Source: an uncultured Bacteroidales bacterium
GTDB taxonomy: Bacteria > Bacteroidota > Bacteroidia > Bacteroidales > Salinivirgaceae
Reading direction: 5' to 3'
DNA: 64,000 bases
Assembly: GCA_937981765.1 (NCBI GenBank)
Contig: CALJOM010000002.1
Coordinates: 124,001 to 188,000, forward strand
In this document: positions 28,589 to 38,264 of the stretch, piece after piece
Numbering within the stretch: position 1 is the stretch's first letter
Layout of the letters: every line of letters starts with the position of its first letter
Made by a program: the position numbers and the translations under genes
Notes under the pieces: generated by a model
Told to the model about the DNA's origin: nothing
Database searches by the model: none
The model's input: the letters and a program-made list of their open reading frames with translations, nothing else

Positions 28589-29629
28589 ATGAAATCACAA
28601 GGTATATCCTTCTTCGAAAAGTATCTTACCCTTTGGGTTGCGTTATGCATTGGTGTAGGAATTATTGTTGGTTATTTGTTTCCCGCCCTTCCCATCTTTT
28701 TAAAAAGGATGGAATATGCCAACGTGTCGATACCCATTGCTTTTTTGATTTGGGTAATGATTTTTCCCATGATGTTGAAAATAGATTTCACTAGCGTTGT
28801 AAATGCCTTAAAAATGCCCAAAGGGTTAACGCTAACTCTCATTATCAATTGGATGATAAAACCTTTCACTATGTTTGGTTTTGCATGGTTGTTCTTTTAT
28901 GTTATATTTCAAGTTTTTATTCCAAAACCCTTGGCTGAAGAGTATATTGCAGGAGCTGTACTTTTAGGAGCGGCCCCGTGTACAGCTATGGTCTTTGTTT
29001 GGAGTCATCTAACCAATGGAAATCCTGCTTACACCTTAATTCAGGTTGCAGTTAATGATCTTATAATAATTCTTGCTTTTGTACCTATTGTCGGATTTCT
29101 TTTAGGAGTTACCAATATTCCTATACCTTGGGATACACTCTTCTTGTCGGTAATTTTGTTTGTGGTGATACCACTTACTGCTGCTTCATTAACTCGCCGG
29201 TATGTTATTCATCGAAAAGGTATCGATTATTTAAATCAAAAGCTTATCCCCAAATTCAATAGTGTTACTATTACCGGATTGTTGTTAACTCTAGTAATAA
29301 TTTTTGCTTTTCAGGGCGATAAAATTCTTCAAAATCCATTTCATATTTTACTAATATCCATACCGCTGACAATTCAAACATTCTTTATTTTCGGTCTTGG
29401 CTATATTTGGGCCTATTGGTGGAAACTTCCGCATAGTATAGCCGCTCCTGCTTGTATGATTGGAGCGAGTAATTTTTTCGAGTTATCTGTTGCCGTTGCT
29501 ATTGTTCTTTTTGGTCTAGATTCTGGAGCTACATTGGCAACTGTTGTAGGTGTGTTGGTGGAAGTTCCTGTTATGCTTACACTGGTGCGGATTGCCAATA
29601 ATACTCGGCATAAATTCCGAAATGAGTAA
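28589..29629 (+). CDS. acr3: Arsenite efflux transporter, ACR3 family
   Basis: A 346-residue inner-membrane protein with about ten hydrophobic segments. It carries the ACR3 hallmark in TM4, GAAPCTAMVFVWSHL, with the conserved Cys131 needed for arsenite transport, and the following NPAYTLIQVAVNDLII segment; near the end PACMIGASNFFELSVA is the second conserved re-entrant region. It exports arsenite formed by ArsC using the proton gradient. It is the last gene of the arsenic unit. Confidence 0.93.
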   Translation: MKSQGISFFEKYLTLWVALCIGVGIIVGYLFPALPIFLKRMEYANVSIPIAFLIWVMIFPMMLKIDFTSVVNALKMPKGLTLTLIINWMIKPFTMFGFAWLFFYVIFQVFIPKPLAEEYIAGAVLLGAAPCTAMVFVWSHLTNGNPAYTLIQVAVNDLIIILAFVPIVGFLLGVTNIPIPWDTLFLSVILFVVIPLTAASLTRRYVIHRKGIDYLNQKLIPKFNSVTITGLLLTLVIIFAFQGDKILQNPFHILLISIPLTIQTFFIFGLGYIWAYWWKLPHSIAAPACMIGASNFFELSVAVAIVLFGLDSGATLATVVGVLVEVPVMLTLVRIANNTRHKFRNE

Positions 29630-29678
29630 GCTAAAGACATACAAATTTGAACTCATGAGGCCCCCTTAAGAAAATATT

Positions 29679-30154
29679 ATGTCACGCGATGAATATTTTG
29701 TGCGTGGAGGGCAAAAAAAGCAGGGAATAACAAATTTTCCGAATTACTGCGCAAACGTCCTCCTAAGAATCTTGACTTTTTGATGGGGCGTATTCATGAT
29801 GAGGTTTTTAAAGAAATTGATTGCAAAAATTGTGCAAATTGTTGTAAAACTTTAGGTCCGCGAATTCTGCCTCGAGGCATAGATCGTTTGGCTAAATGTT
29901 TGGGTTTATCCCGTACCATCTTTTTTAAAAGGTACCTTCGCGTGGATGGTGATGGATACTATGTTTTTCAAACTATGCCCTGTCCATTTTTACAAAAGAA
30001 TAATTTATGTTCTGTTTACGACTTTCGTCCGAAGGCATGTCGTGAATATCCTCATACAAACCAACGTAATTTTCTTAAAAATTTATCCATAACTTTGCAA
30101 AATGTTAAATATTGTCCGGCAGTTTATGAGTCGATTGAACGTTTAAAAAAATAA
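29679..30154 (+). CDS. YkgJ-family Cys-cluster protein, reading frame broken near the 5' end
   Basis: The conserved part (from about 29720) has the YkgJ Fe/Zn-type cysteine cluster: CKNCANCCK, then CPFLQKNNLCSVY, FRPKACREYPHT and a final YCPAVYE. Function is unknown in the family. The only in-frame starts for that part are a TTG (29780) and the adjoining ATG (29783), yet the same frame is open and protein-like back to 29720 (AGNNKFSELLRKRPPKNLDF). A separate ATG at 29679 opens a short frame (MSRDEYFVRGGQKK) that would join it by a -1 shift exactly at a run of seven A. So the gene is either frameshifted (mutation or sequencing error) or uses programmed frameshifting. Confidence 0.7.
29712..29720 (+). 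other. Candidate -1 slippery heptamer A AAA AAG within ykgJ-like gene
   Basis: In the frame of ATG 29679 the codons read CAA AAA AAG, giving the heptamer A-AAA-AAG in the phase that promotes -1 slippage in E. coli dnaX. Slipping by one base continues with GCA GGG AAT in the conserved YkgJ frame. A one-base deletion in an eight-A run would look identical. Confidence 0.4.
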
Positions 30155-30264
30155 TGAAGCTTTAGTGTCAAAATGACATATTCATCGTTGCATCTTTACG
30201 ACAGAAGATGGTGTAATTTTTTTTGGCAAAATCTTTGAGTAGCCAAATACAAAAATGTAGAATT

Positions 30265-30879
30265 ATGGTGAGGAAGAAACAAAAGGAGAAAGTAGATACC
30301 CAAACTATTAGTGAAAACACTGTGCAAGAAAATCTTATATTAAACGATGAAAAGGGAAGTGCAAATAATGTTGCGAGTGGCGAACTCCCTACAGAAGATA
30401 TTAATACCACTGTTTTACAAGAAGTTTTGAAGCGAGAGGAAGAGATGCAAAATAAATATAACGATTTAAATGATAAATATTTACGTATAGTAGCGGAGTT
30501 TGACAATTACCGTAAACGAACGCTAAAAGAGCGTATGGAATTGATAAAATTTGGAGGGGAAGATGTTTTAAAAGATATTCTTCCAGTTGTAGATGATCTT
30601 GATCGTGCTATCAAAAATATCGAAAATAGCAACGATATCGAAGCTTTAAAAACCGGTATACTATTGATATATTCAAAGTTTCAGGAATTTCTAAAACAAA
30701 AGGGTTTAAAGGAAATAGAAGCGATGCATATGGATTTTGATATTGAAAAGCATGAGGCTGTAACTAAAATTCCTTCCCCCAGTGAAGAGCTTAAAGGAAA
30801 AGTCGTTGATGTAGTTAAAAAAGGATATTTGTTGCACGATAAAGTATTACGTTACGCACAAGTGGTGGTTGGAGAATAA
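30265..30879 (+). CDS. grpE: Nucleotide exchange factor GrpE
   Basis: A protein of about 204 residues. I place the start at ATG 30265 (MVRKKQKEK) rather than an upstream TTG. A charged, low-complexity N-terminus leads into a long coiled coil (about 60-100), then the conserved core EFDNYRKRTLKERMEL, ILPVVDDLDRAI and the C-terminal beta wing with HEAVTKIPSP and GYLLHDKVLRYAQVVV. GrpE dimers release ADP from DnaK. It is followed 21 bases later by dnaJ; dnaK is not in this window. Confidence 0.95.
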   Translation: MVRKKQKEKVDTQTISENTVQENLILNDEKGSANNVASGELPTEDINTTVLQEVLKREEEMQNKYNDLNDKYLRIVAEFDNYRKRTLKERMELIKFGGEDVLKDILPVVDDLDRAIKNIENSNDIEALKTGILLIYSKFQEFLKQKGLKEIEAMHMDFDIEKHEAVTKIPSPSEELKGKVVDVVKKGYLLHDKVLRYAQVVVGE

Positions 30880-30894
30880 ATTTAGCCCATGTAA

Positions 30895-32050
<1,156 letters not shown>

Positions 32051-32052
<2 letters not shown>

Positions 32053-32079
32053 AAAAGGCAGCAAAAGCTGCCTTTTTTA
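32051..32079. terminator. Bidirectional terminator after dnaJ
   Basis: A near-symmetrical hairpin (AAAAAAGGCAGC, loop AAAA, GCTGCCTTTTTT). It gives a T run on either strand, so it serves both dnaJ and the convergent lipoprotein gene ending at 32090. Confidence 0.92.
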
Positions 32080-32089
32080 TTTGAATGGC

Positions 32090-32482
32090 TTAATTACATA
32101 ATACGGAATAGCGTCGGGCTTTTTCCAACAGTTCGCGGATAAATTTGGTCATCTCGAGTTTAAGTTTTTCCAAATCGTCAGCTGACATTTTTGCCGCTTG
32201 GCAATTCTCGGCAATATACTGACTTTGCGCTTGGTTACATCCATCAGGGTCGTTGGTGGTTGCAAGGGAGGAATTACAATAATACTTTTTACCGGAAGAA
32301 CTCACATAATAACAATTTCCCCCTTCTTCCTGTGGGCAGCATACACTGGGGATGTCGCAGGTTGGGTTGATTTGTTGAATAGCATCGAATCGTTGGCAGA
32401 CATCATCTTTTTTATCTTCACACGCAATAAAAAATGCTAAGGTGGAGGTAAAGGCAATGGCAAAAATTAACATTCGTTTCAT
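32090..32482 (-). CDS. Small Cys-rich lipoprotein
   Basis: A 130-residue protein whose signal peptide ends in the lipobox FIAC (Cys21). The mature part has nine more cysteines, eight of them (including a CC pair) crowded into about 70 residues, then a charged helix (about 98-123) and a final Cys two residues from the end. Such density outside the cytoplasm suggests several disulfides. A DsbA-like gene lies immediately upstream on the same strand, 76 bases away. I do not recognise the family. Confidence 0.75.
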   Translation of the reverse strand: MKRMLIFAIAFTSTLAFFIACEDKKDDVCQRFDAIQQINPTCDIPSVCCPQEEGGNCYYVSSSGKKYYCNSSLATTNDPDGCNQAQSQYIAENCQAAKMSADDLEKLKLEMTKFIRELLEKARRYSVLCN

Positions 32483-32558
32483 AGCTTTTTATTTTAAATA
32501 GTTATTGGATTCTCTATTCTCTCCTGATTTTGATTTTACATAAAGATAATAATTTTAG

Positions 32559-33215
32559 CTATTTTCTCGCTGCTCGCTCCAAAGCTAAATCGATTAGTTG
32601 GCTAAAATACTTGTGGTTTTTGAATCCAAGATAGGTGTTATTTCCCACAATAAAAGCTGGTGTGCCGTGAATATTTAGTTGTTGAAGATCTGATAAATTT
32701 TGTGTTAGGTACTCATCTGCAGCCGAAGTCATTACACATTCCGCCACAAAATAATCTTTGTGAATAAGTTCGTTAATCATATCCTGAAATTCGTTGGTAA
32801 AGACTATATAGGGTTGATTTAGAAGCAATTGATGAATGTACTGATATTGTCCGAATTTATGAATACAAACAGCAAATTTTTGAGATTGTAAAATCTCGGG
32901 GCTATTGGTTTGGGGAGTGAGTCGAAAAATAATCTGAATTTTGCCGGTTTCAATATAATTTTTTTCTAATTGAGGAACTTCTTCTAATAAAAAGCGACGA
33001 CAATGCGGGCAGTTGTAATTCCCGTATATTATAATTTTAAGTTGAGCGGTATCTTGTCCGAATGTGATGTCCAAATCTTTTTTTTCTAAATAGGGTTTTA
33101 GTTTCTCTGCAGAGGTTTCAGTTTTTTTAAAAAATAGCCCATAAGCTACGATTCCTAGACTTACGCCTAAAATAACAGCAATAAAAGAGGCTAGAAAACT
33201 GTTTGATTTTTTCAT
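32559..33215 (-). CDS. Membrane-anchored DsbA-family thiol oxidoreductase
   Basis: A 218-residue protein with an N-terminal membrane anchor (about 8-29) and a thioredoxin fold with helical insertion. The active site is CPHC (about residue 74) after a strand reading IIIYGNYN, and the cis-Pro loop is GTPAFIVGN near residue 185. These are DsbA/DsbG-like features, with PH between the cysteines as in oxidising E. coli DsbA. It probably forms or reshuffles disulfides in exported proteins. The downstream Cys-rich lipoprotein is a plausible client by proximity. Confidence 0.88.
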   Translation of the reverse strand: MKKSNSFLASFIAVILGVSLGIVAYGLFFKKTETSAEKLKPYLEKKDLDITFGQDTAQLKIIIYGNYNCPHCRRFLLEEVPQLEKNYIETGKIQIIFRLTPQTNSPEILQSQKFAVCIHKFGQYQYIHQLLLNQPYIVFTNEFQDMINELIHKDYFVAECVMTSAADEYLTQNLSDLQQLNIHGTPAFIVGNNTYLGFKNHKYFSQLIDLALERAARK

Positions 33216-33246
33216 GAGGCAAGGTATTGCTTGAATTAGTTCGTTG

Positions 33247-33277
33247 CAAAAATAAGGTAAAGCTGGAACTTCGCAAA
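33247..33277 (-). promoter_or_regulatory. Bacteroidota promoter for the DsbA-like gene
   Basis: On the minus strand TTTG (33277-33274) and TATTTTTG (33254-33247) are 19 bases apart, a full consensus match, ending about 31 bases before the start codon. Confidence 0.72.
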
Positions 33278-33291
33278 AAGTTATTCATGGG

Positions 33292-36200
33292 TTATTTGCT
33301 TGTAACAATCATCTCAGCTCGGCGGTTAACTTTTCTTGCCTGCTCAGATGCTTCGTTAATTGCTGGTTCGGTTGATCCGGCCGATCGAGTTGTGAACGCC
33401 GTGTAATTATTTTCTGTGAGATAACGAGCTACGGTTTTGGTACGTTCCATTCCAATGTCGACATTCCCGAGAGCTTCTACGTCATCGGCGTGTCCAACAA
33501 TTTCAATCTGAATGGTTGGATTTTGCTTCAAAATTTGTACAAAGCGCGACAACTCGATTTTGGCTTCTTCAGAAAGTTCTGCACTGTTGCGCTCAAAAAT
33601 TAGGTTTGGAAGGGGAATTTTTGCTCCTATTGCAATTGGTGATAACGAAACATCGCGATTCAGATTCATAAATGTTGATAGCTGGTCAATTACGAGCTTT
33701 TCGGAATAGAACCAATAATCGTCGGCTGAAATATCCAAACGGTAATTATTACCTGCTATGAATGAAACAAAGAAATTCCCGGTACGACTTTCACTTTGAG
33801 TTTCTGCTACTATGTTCCCGTTGGTTTCTTCAATAATTCTTATGGTAGCTTTAACCGGAGCAGACGTGTTAACATCCTTAACGCTTCCGCTAAGGTTAGT
33901 TCTACGAACGGTTTGAACTTGTTGGCTTGAGGCATCGGGGCTAATTTGTTGATTAAAGTTAATTCGTCGTTGTTTTTCGGTGAAAATAAAGGTTAATTCA
34001 AATTGTTTGTATCCGTTGAGCTGAACCTCAAATGCGTTTTGTTCAAGCTCAAAATGTTCGCGGAAAATATTATTTATGCTCACAATATATTTTTCGATAT
34101 TGGGAACGTAGATTACAAATTTACCATATTTATCCGTGAGGGTTGAAAACATTCTTCCTCGGCTATCGGTGGCGGTTACTTTTATGTTGCTAACGTCAAT
34201 GTGCCCAAGGTTTGAGAGTTTGCTGCGGTTAAGGATTATTTGACCGAAAATTTTGTTCTTTTCCACAAATGGAATATCAATATTCTGATCTTTATTGAGG
34301 TAAATTTGCAATGAACTACTTTCAGTTACAAATTTGTCGATCGATTTTCCAACAGGTAAAAATTTAATGGTATAGTATCCTGTGGGGATATTTCGGTAAA
34401 CAACCTGACCGTTGAGATCCGAAAGGAATTCCATAGCATAAAAATCTCCCTGACGACGGTTGCCCATTATAGAATCCGACAGGAGATAGTCTTTGTCAAT
34501 AGAAACCATAACATTTTCTACCCCAGGTTCTCCAGCATCAAACCTTCCGTTTCCATTTAGATCTTTGTAGAATCGGAGATTTAGTCTATGATATTTAAAG
34601 GAGGGTTGTCCAAAACCAAATTCTTTTGTAATTCGAAATTCAAAATACATGTTTTGGTAACGATATTTTGCTTCATTAATTTTATCAAAAGTTGACTGAA
34701 TCCCAATTGTATTTCCAAACGATGCTGTCCAGCCCTGTCCAAACTTTCCGGTGATTTCATTATTTAACCCAACTCGGTTGGCTTGCGTAGATATTTCGTA
34801 GGTGTAGCTTCCCCGAAAACTATATTCAAGAATTTTTTTCAAAAAAAACTGGTTAAATGAGCCTATTACTCTGACTGAACGACTCTGTTGGCTGGCATAA
34901 AATAGATTATAAAACTGATTTATGGTATAGGGTCCATGATAATAGGCCAGATTAAGGTTCATTCTTCGTGCAAGTAATGAGGAGGAGGCAAAGAAGTTTG
35001 CATAAAGCCTTTTATGATTATCGATTCCTGGAATTTCTACCCCATTAAACATGGATGAATAGTCGGTGATATAACTTACTCCACCTCTCATTTCAAAAAA
35101 CAGGTTAAGCGGTGCAGATTTGCTCCGATAACGAAGTGAAGTGTAGGCCATTGTTGTTTGAGCTGCAAACCAATCGTCGGGATTAAAGCGATAGAAACTA
35201 TTTCCACCTCTGTAATCTATCCAGGGACCAATGTTTAGGGTAAACTGAGGGTCTATTTGGTAGTTGTATTTCAAATGTAATGTGTGAGTGTGCATTTCCA
35301 GGTTGTTGTCTTCTTCCATGTAGGTATAGGCACTTTGAAACATTTTTTGCATAAAACCGGAGTAGTTTCCGGTGTAAAAGTTTTGGTTGTTATCTAGGTA
35401 GTAAGTGAAATCGCTAAATATGTCAATTTTGCCTTTAGCAAAACCCACAAAATTTTTATCTCCAAAATTCGATTTTGTATTCCATTTCAATTTGGGATAG
35501 TTGACAGTGAAAATGGCTAAACCTCCAATTCCATTGTTTTTATACACATTATCCGGGGTAATATATTCATTCATGGCATAGCCGAGATCGGTTGAAATTT
35601 GGTGATGCTTAAAAAGCGGGAAAGAAATTCCTACCGAGGGCATCGCTTCCCTAAACGAATTTTTCTGCCATTGTTCGCTGTATGATAACTTAATTGAAGT
35701 TCGGTCTATTAGGTTGGATCTGAATATTATTCCGGCATTATTCGAGTTAGATAATAGGTTTTGGGATGCTGATGCATCAATAAATAGTTTGGGGTTTGTG
35801 TATATGAATTGAACCCCTTTCCCGTACGATGATGTGAAGACAGATTGGCTTACATCGCCTATGTTTAGATGATAATTTTTGTATTGTGTTTTTAAGTGTG
35901 CTCGACTGTATTTTATTGGATCGTCTTTATAAAAGTTAGCGCCTACTGAGCGAAAGAAATACTCTAAACTAAAGTCTTCTTTACCGTAGATGTTTCCCCA
36001 GAATGCTCCCTCGTAAATTGGTTCGTGTTGACTAAAAAGATTTAACATCGCCAGTTCTATCACCAGTACCCTGTCTGACATAGGGATTTCTAATTCATGC
36101 CGACTTTCCAGCCGTTTAGCCCAGATGGTATAGCGGAAGGTTGTGTCTTTATTCCCGGCATCAAGTAATATTCTGTGGTCTTTGATTTCAGAGGCTTCGG

Positions 36201-36858
36201 GAGTGTTATTCAGTTTAACGGTAAAGTACACAACAGTGTCTCTTCCTGGAGCTAGTAGAATATCCGATTTAAAAAAATTGTCAACAGATCCATCGATGAT
36301 TACTGTTTGGGGCAGGAAAAATTGAATATTGAAGAGCTCGTCAACATTTCCCGAGTTGTTAAGACCAATTCCAATTTGTGAGCTTTTAAGTTGTGGATCA
36401 AAATAGATTTGCCGCTCAAGGGTTCGGATGTGTATGTTGCTTAATCGAGGCACATTCACATAAAAGTAGGCATTTTTAAAAGTTTTCCCGGTATTGTCTT
36501 TGAGAGACGCTACTATTGAGTATCCAATATCTCCCAGAGTGTTTTTATTGGCGGAGATTCTTATTGGTATGAGTTTTTTTTCTCCAGGGTCGATTACAAT
36601 AACTTGTGATTGTTGTCCCATAAATATCCAACCAGCAGGGACCCCGAAATTTACTTCGAATCGTAATCTTCTGTTGCTTGGATTGGAAACTTGCAGGGCA
36701 TTAAAAAAACTTTTTTCCGGAGTAACTTCTTCTTTTTCCTTCAAAAAAGAAACCTGGAGGGTTTGATAAGGCTCTTCCATAAAGGTAAATTGAGCTTTGA
36801 CAAACGATTCTCCCAATGCTAGAAACAGAACTGACCCTATTAATATTTTTAATCTCAT
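33292..36858 (-). CDS. Large usher-like/OmpA outer-membrane protein of a putative surface-fibre locus
   Basis: A 1188-residue exported protein. After a signal peptide (about 1-22) come two Ig-like domains (about 25-240; the first includes VIDPGEKKLIPIRIS). A long barrel-like region follows (about 260-760) with alternating aromatic strands and a GDVSQSVFTSSYGKGVQF stretch. Next is an SdrD-B-like calcium-loop segment (KDLNGNGRFDAGEPGVENV, about 765), two regulatory-like sandwiches (about 865-940 and 985-1055) and a C-terminal OmpA domain (about 1073-1188; IEIVGHADD, then NRRAEM) that should bind peptidoglycan. The order barrel, DxNGNGxFD loop, sandwiches recalls fimbrial ushers, but this is inference. 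Its start overlaps the preceding subunit-like gene by ATGA. Confidence 0.7.
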   Translation of the reverse strand: MRLKILIGSVLFLALGESFVKAQFTFMEEPYQTLQVSFLKEKEEVTPEKSFFNALQVSNPSNRRLRFEVNFGVPAGWIFMGQQSQVIVIDPGEKKLIPIRISANKNTLGDIGYSIVASLKDNTGKTFKNAYFYVNVPRLSNIHIRTLERQIYFDPQLKSSQIGIGLNNSGNVDELFNIQFFLPQTVIIDGSVDNFFKSDILLAPGRDTVVYFTVKLNNTPEASEIKDHRILLDAGNKDTTFRYTIWAKRLESRHELEIPMSDRVLVIELAMLNLFSQHEPIYEGAFWGNIYGKEDFSLEYFFRSVGANFYKDDPIKYSRAHLKTQYKNYHLNIGDVSQSVFTSSYGKGVQFIYTNPKLFIDASASQNLLSNSNNAGIIFRSNLIDRTSIKLSYSEQWQKNSFREAMPSVGISFPLFKHHQISTDLGYAMNEYITPDNVYKNNGIGGLAIFTVNYPKLKWNTKSNFGDKNFVGFAKGKIDIFSDFTYYLDNNQNFYTGNYSGFMQKMFQSAYTYMEEDNNLEMHTHTLHLKYNYQIDPQFTLNIGPWIDYRGGNSFYRFNPDDWFAAQTTMAYTSLRYRSKSAPLNLFFEMRGGVSYITDYSSMFNGVEIPGIDNHKRLYANFFASSSLLARRMNLNLAYYHGPYTINQFYNLFYASQQSRSVRVIGSFNQFFLKKILEYSFRGSYTYEISTQANRVGLNNEITGKFGQGWTASFGNTIGIQSTFDKINEAKYRYQNMYFEFRITKEFGFGQPSFKYHRLNLRFYKDLNGNGRFDAGEPGVENVMVSIDKDYLLSDSIMGNRRQGDFYAMEFLSDLNGQVVYRNIPTGYYTIKFLPVGKSIDKFVTESSSLQIYLNKDQNIDIPFVEKNKIFGQIILNRSKLSNLGHIDVSNIKVTATDSRGRMFSTLTDKYGKFVIYVPNIEKYIVSINNIFREHFELEQNAFEVQLNGYKQFELTFIFTEKQRRINFNQQISPDASSQQVQTVRRTNLSGSVKDVNTSAPVKATIRIIEETNGNIVAETQSESRTGNFFVSFIAGNNYRLDISADDYWFYSEKLVIDQLSTFMNLNRDVSLSPIAIGAKIPLPNLIFERNSAELSEEAKIELSRFVQILKQNPTIQIEIVGHADDVEALGNVDIGMERTKTVARYLTENNYTAFTTRSAGSTEPAINEASEQARKVNRRAEMIVTSK

Positions 36859-37376
36859 TGTGGAGATAGTGTGAATTCCAGGTCAACGACGTAGGTGTCG
36901 GGAAGTTGATTGATTAGGTTATTTGTAGGTAAGGTGCCACAATCGTAACTAATTTGAACTGTTCCCGTGAAATTCAAAAGTTCATTACCGCTTATAATGG
37001 TTTGATCTAAAGATGTGAGGGTAAATGGGCCATATGAAACGCTATTAAATAATACACGCATCTGAATGGTGTTTAGATTCAGATTCCCTCCCCACGTTCC
37101 CGAAATGTTTGGTTGCAAGGCCCTGACGGTTAATTTCCACCCTAATCCTGAAGGATTGGGAAGCCCTCCTGCAATGGTGTCGTTAAAATAGAGTTGTAAA
37201 TGGGTGTAGTTTTCGTAACTTATACCACTTGCGTATCGGTTGTAGGTGTTGAAGTTGAAAACCAAATTTGCTCCGCGAACTACTCGTATTCTGGACGTAA
37301 CATTGTTTTGTCCTTTAAGTAAAATGGGGTAGGACAATGAAATAGCTATCAATATTACGAATGTTTTTCGCAACAT
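36855..37376 (-). CDS. Small secreted protein, paralogue of the neighbouring subunit-like protein
   Basis: A 173-residue protein with a signal peptide (about 1-22, ending KGQ). The mature part is all beta. The segment RIRVVRGANLVFNFNT followed by YASGI matches LRLNVVSGGNIEFVVNT and YQNGI of the next gene upstream, so the two are homologous. It lacks cysteine pairs, enzyme motifs or a lipobox; its single Cys is in YDCGTL. Its stop codon overlaps the start of the 1188-residue outer-membrane protein (ATGA), implying translational coupling. A minor or adaptor subunit is my inference. Confidence 0.65.
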   Translation of the reverse strand: MLRKTFVILIAISLSYPILLKGQNNVTSRIRVVRGANLVFNFNTYNRYASGISYENYTHLQLYFNDTIAGGLPNPSGLGWKLTVRALQPNISGTWGGNLNLNTIQMRVLFNSVSYGPFTLTSLDQTIISGNELLNFTGTVQISYDCGTLPTNNLINQLPDTYVVDLEFTLSPQ

Positions 37377-37389
37377 AGTTTTGGTTTAG

Positions 37390-37426
37390 GAAAAAAATAG
37401 CCTGTTCCCTTTATGGAAACAGGCTA
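37390..37426 (-). terminator. Terminator hairpin between the two subunit-like genes
   Basis: Read on the minus strand, arms TAGCCTGTTTCC and GGGAACAGGCTA (37426-37398) form a 9-bp stem plus two pairs beyond one mismatch, followed by a run of seven T. It lies in the 56-base gap after the first subunit-like gene, so only part of the transcription should reach the next two genes. Confidence 0.82.
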
Positions 37427-37432
37427 GTGTTG

Positions 37433-38056
37433 TTATTGCGGTTGTAGCACTAAGTGTACGTTTGTGGTATATCTGTCAGCACGCAAACTCTGTGCTAATA
37501 AAGAGGTTGTGTTCATTGGTGCAGCTCCTGTTCCAAGTTCCCATCGAATTTCGAATCGGTTTTGAGAAACATCGCCTGCACCGCCTAAACCACCCGGTGT
37601 CGGAACACTGGTAACCAGTTGAAATGTTGCGTTATTGGTAAGTGCCTGAAGAGCTGAAGGAGATGATGTTCCGCCAGCAAGGGTATAATTACCGGCAGCT
37701 CCAACGGTACCGGTTCCTGTACTTGCCGCTCTATAACCAACGTTGTTCAGAGGCATTGTGTTGGCTGAGCTTCCGGCTCCTATAAAGTTTCCATCCTGTG
37801 CGTACATCAGTACGTTGAAATTTACGGATGAAGCAACAGTGAAGGTAGTTGTGTAGCGTGCGTTGTTAGCAATACCGTTTTGATATTGGTCGAGTGTATT
37901 AACAACAAACTCAATATTACCACCGGAAACAACGTTCAGTCGAAGGATTGAGTTGAGCGTAACAGATACCGGTATTATAGCGTTGTCGCTAACCGGTTGG
38001 GCTATGGTGCTACCTAGAGCAACCATGCCGGCGAGGGTAAAGAGTAACTTTTTCAT
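37433..38056 (-). CDS. Small secreted subunit-like protein (DUF4402-like, putative major subunit)
   Basis: I choose ATG 38056 (MKKLLFTLAGMVALGSTIAQ), which starts a clean signal peptide; an upstream ATG would add a charged 14-residue leader. The mature protein of about 187 residues is rich in Gly, Ala, Asn and Thr and entirely beta. It holds the motif VVSGGNIEFVVNT near the N-terminus, a central Gly/Ser/Thr-rich part, and an end reading TTNVHLVLQPQ. It has no Cys, lipobox or T9SS tail. It is homologous to the next gene, and a terminator directly behind it suggests higher output than downstream genes, as for major fimbrial subunits. The DUF4402-like label is tentative. Confidence 0.65.
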   Translation of the reverse strand: MKKLLFTLAGMVALGSTIAQPVSDNAIIPVSVTLNSILRLNVVSGGNIEFVVNTLDQYQNGIANNARYTTTFTVASSVNFNVLMYAQDGNFIGAGSSANTMPLNNVGYRAASTGTGTVGAAGNYTLAGGTSSPSALQALTNNATFQLVTSVPTPGGLGGAGDVSQNRFEIRWELGTGAAPMNTTSLLAQSLRADRYTTNVHLVLQPQ

Positions 38057-38264
38057 ACTTTTTTTTGATTTGTGGTTAATTCCCATAAATATACGCAAAT
38101 TTCTAAGTAAACACTAGAAAAAATGTTTTTGATTTTTGCTTATATAACAGGTTACTAACCGAGTTAATAGTTTTATTTTTATTGTTAACATTTTAAAACT
38201 TATTTTGTTCATGGTTGTGAAATTTCTGTTCTATCATTTTGATGTATACTTATCGGGCGCATAT

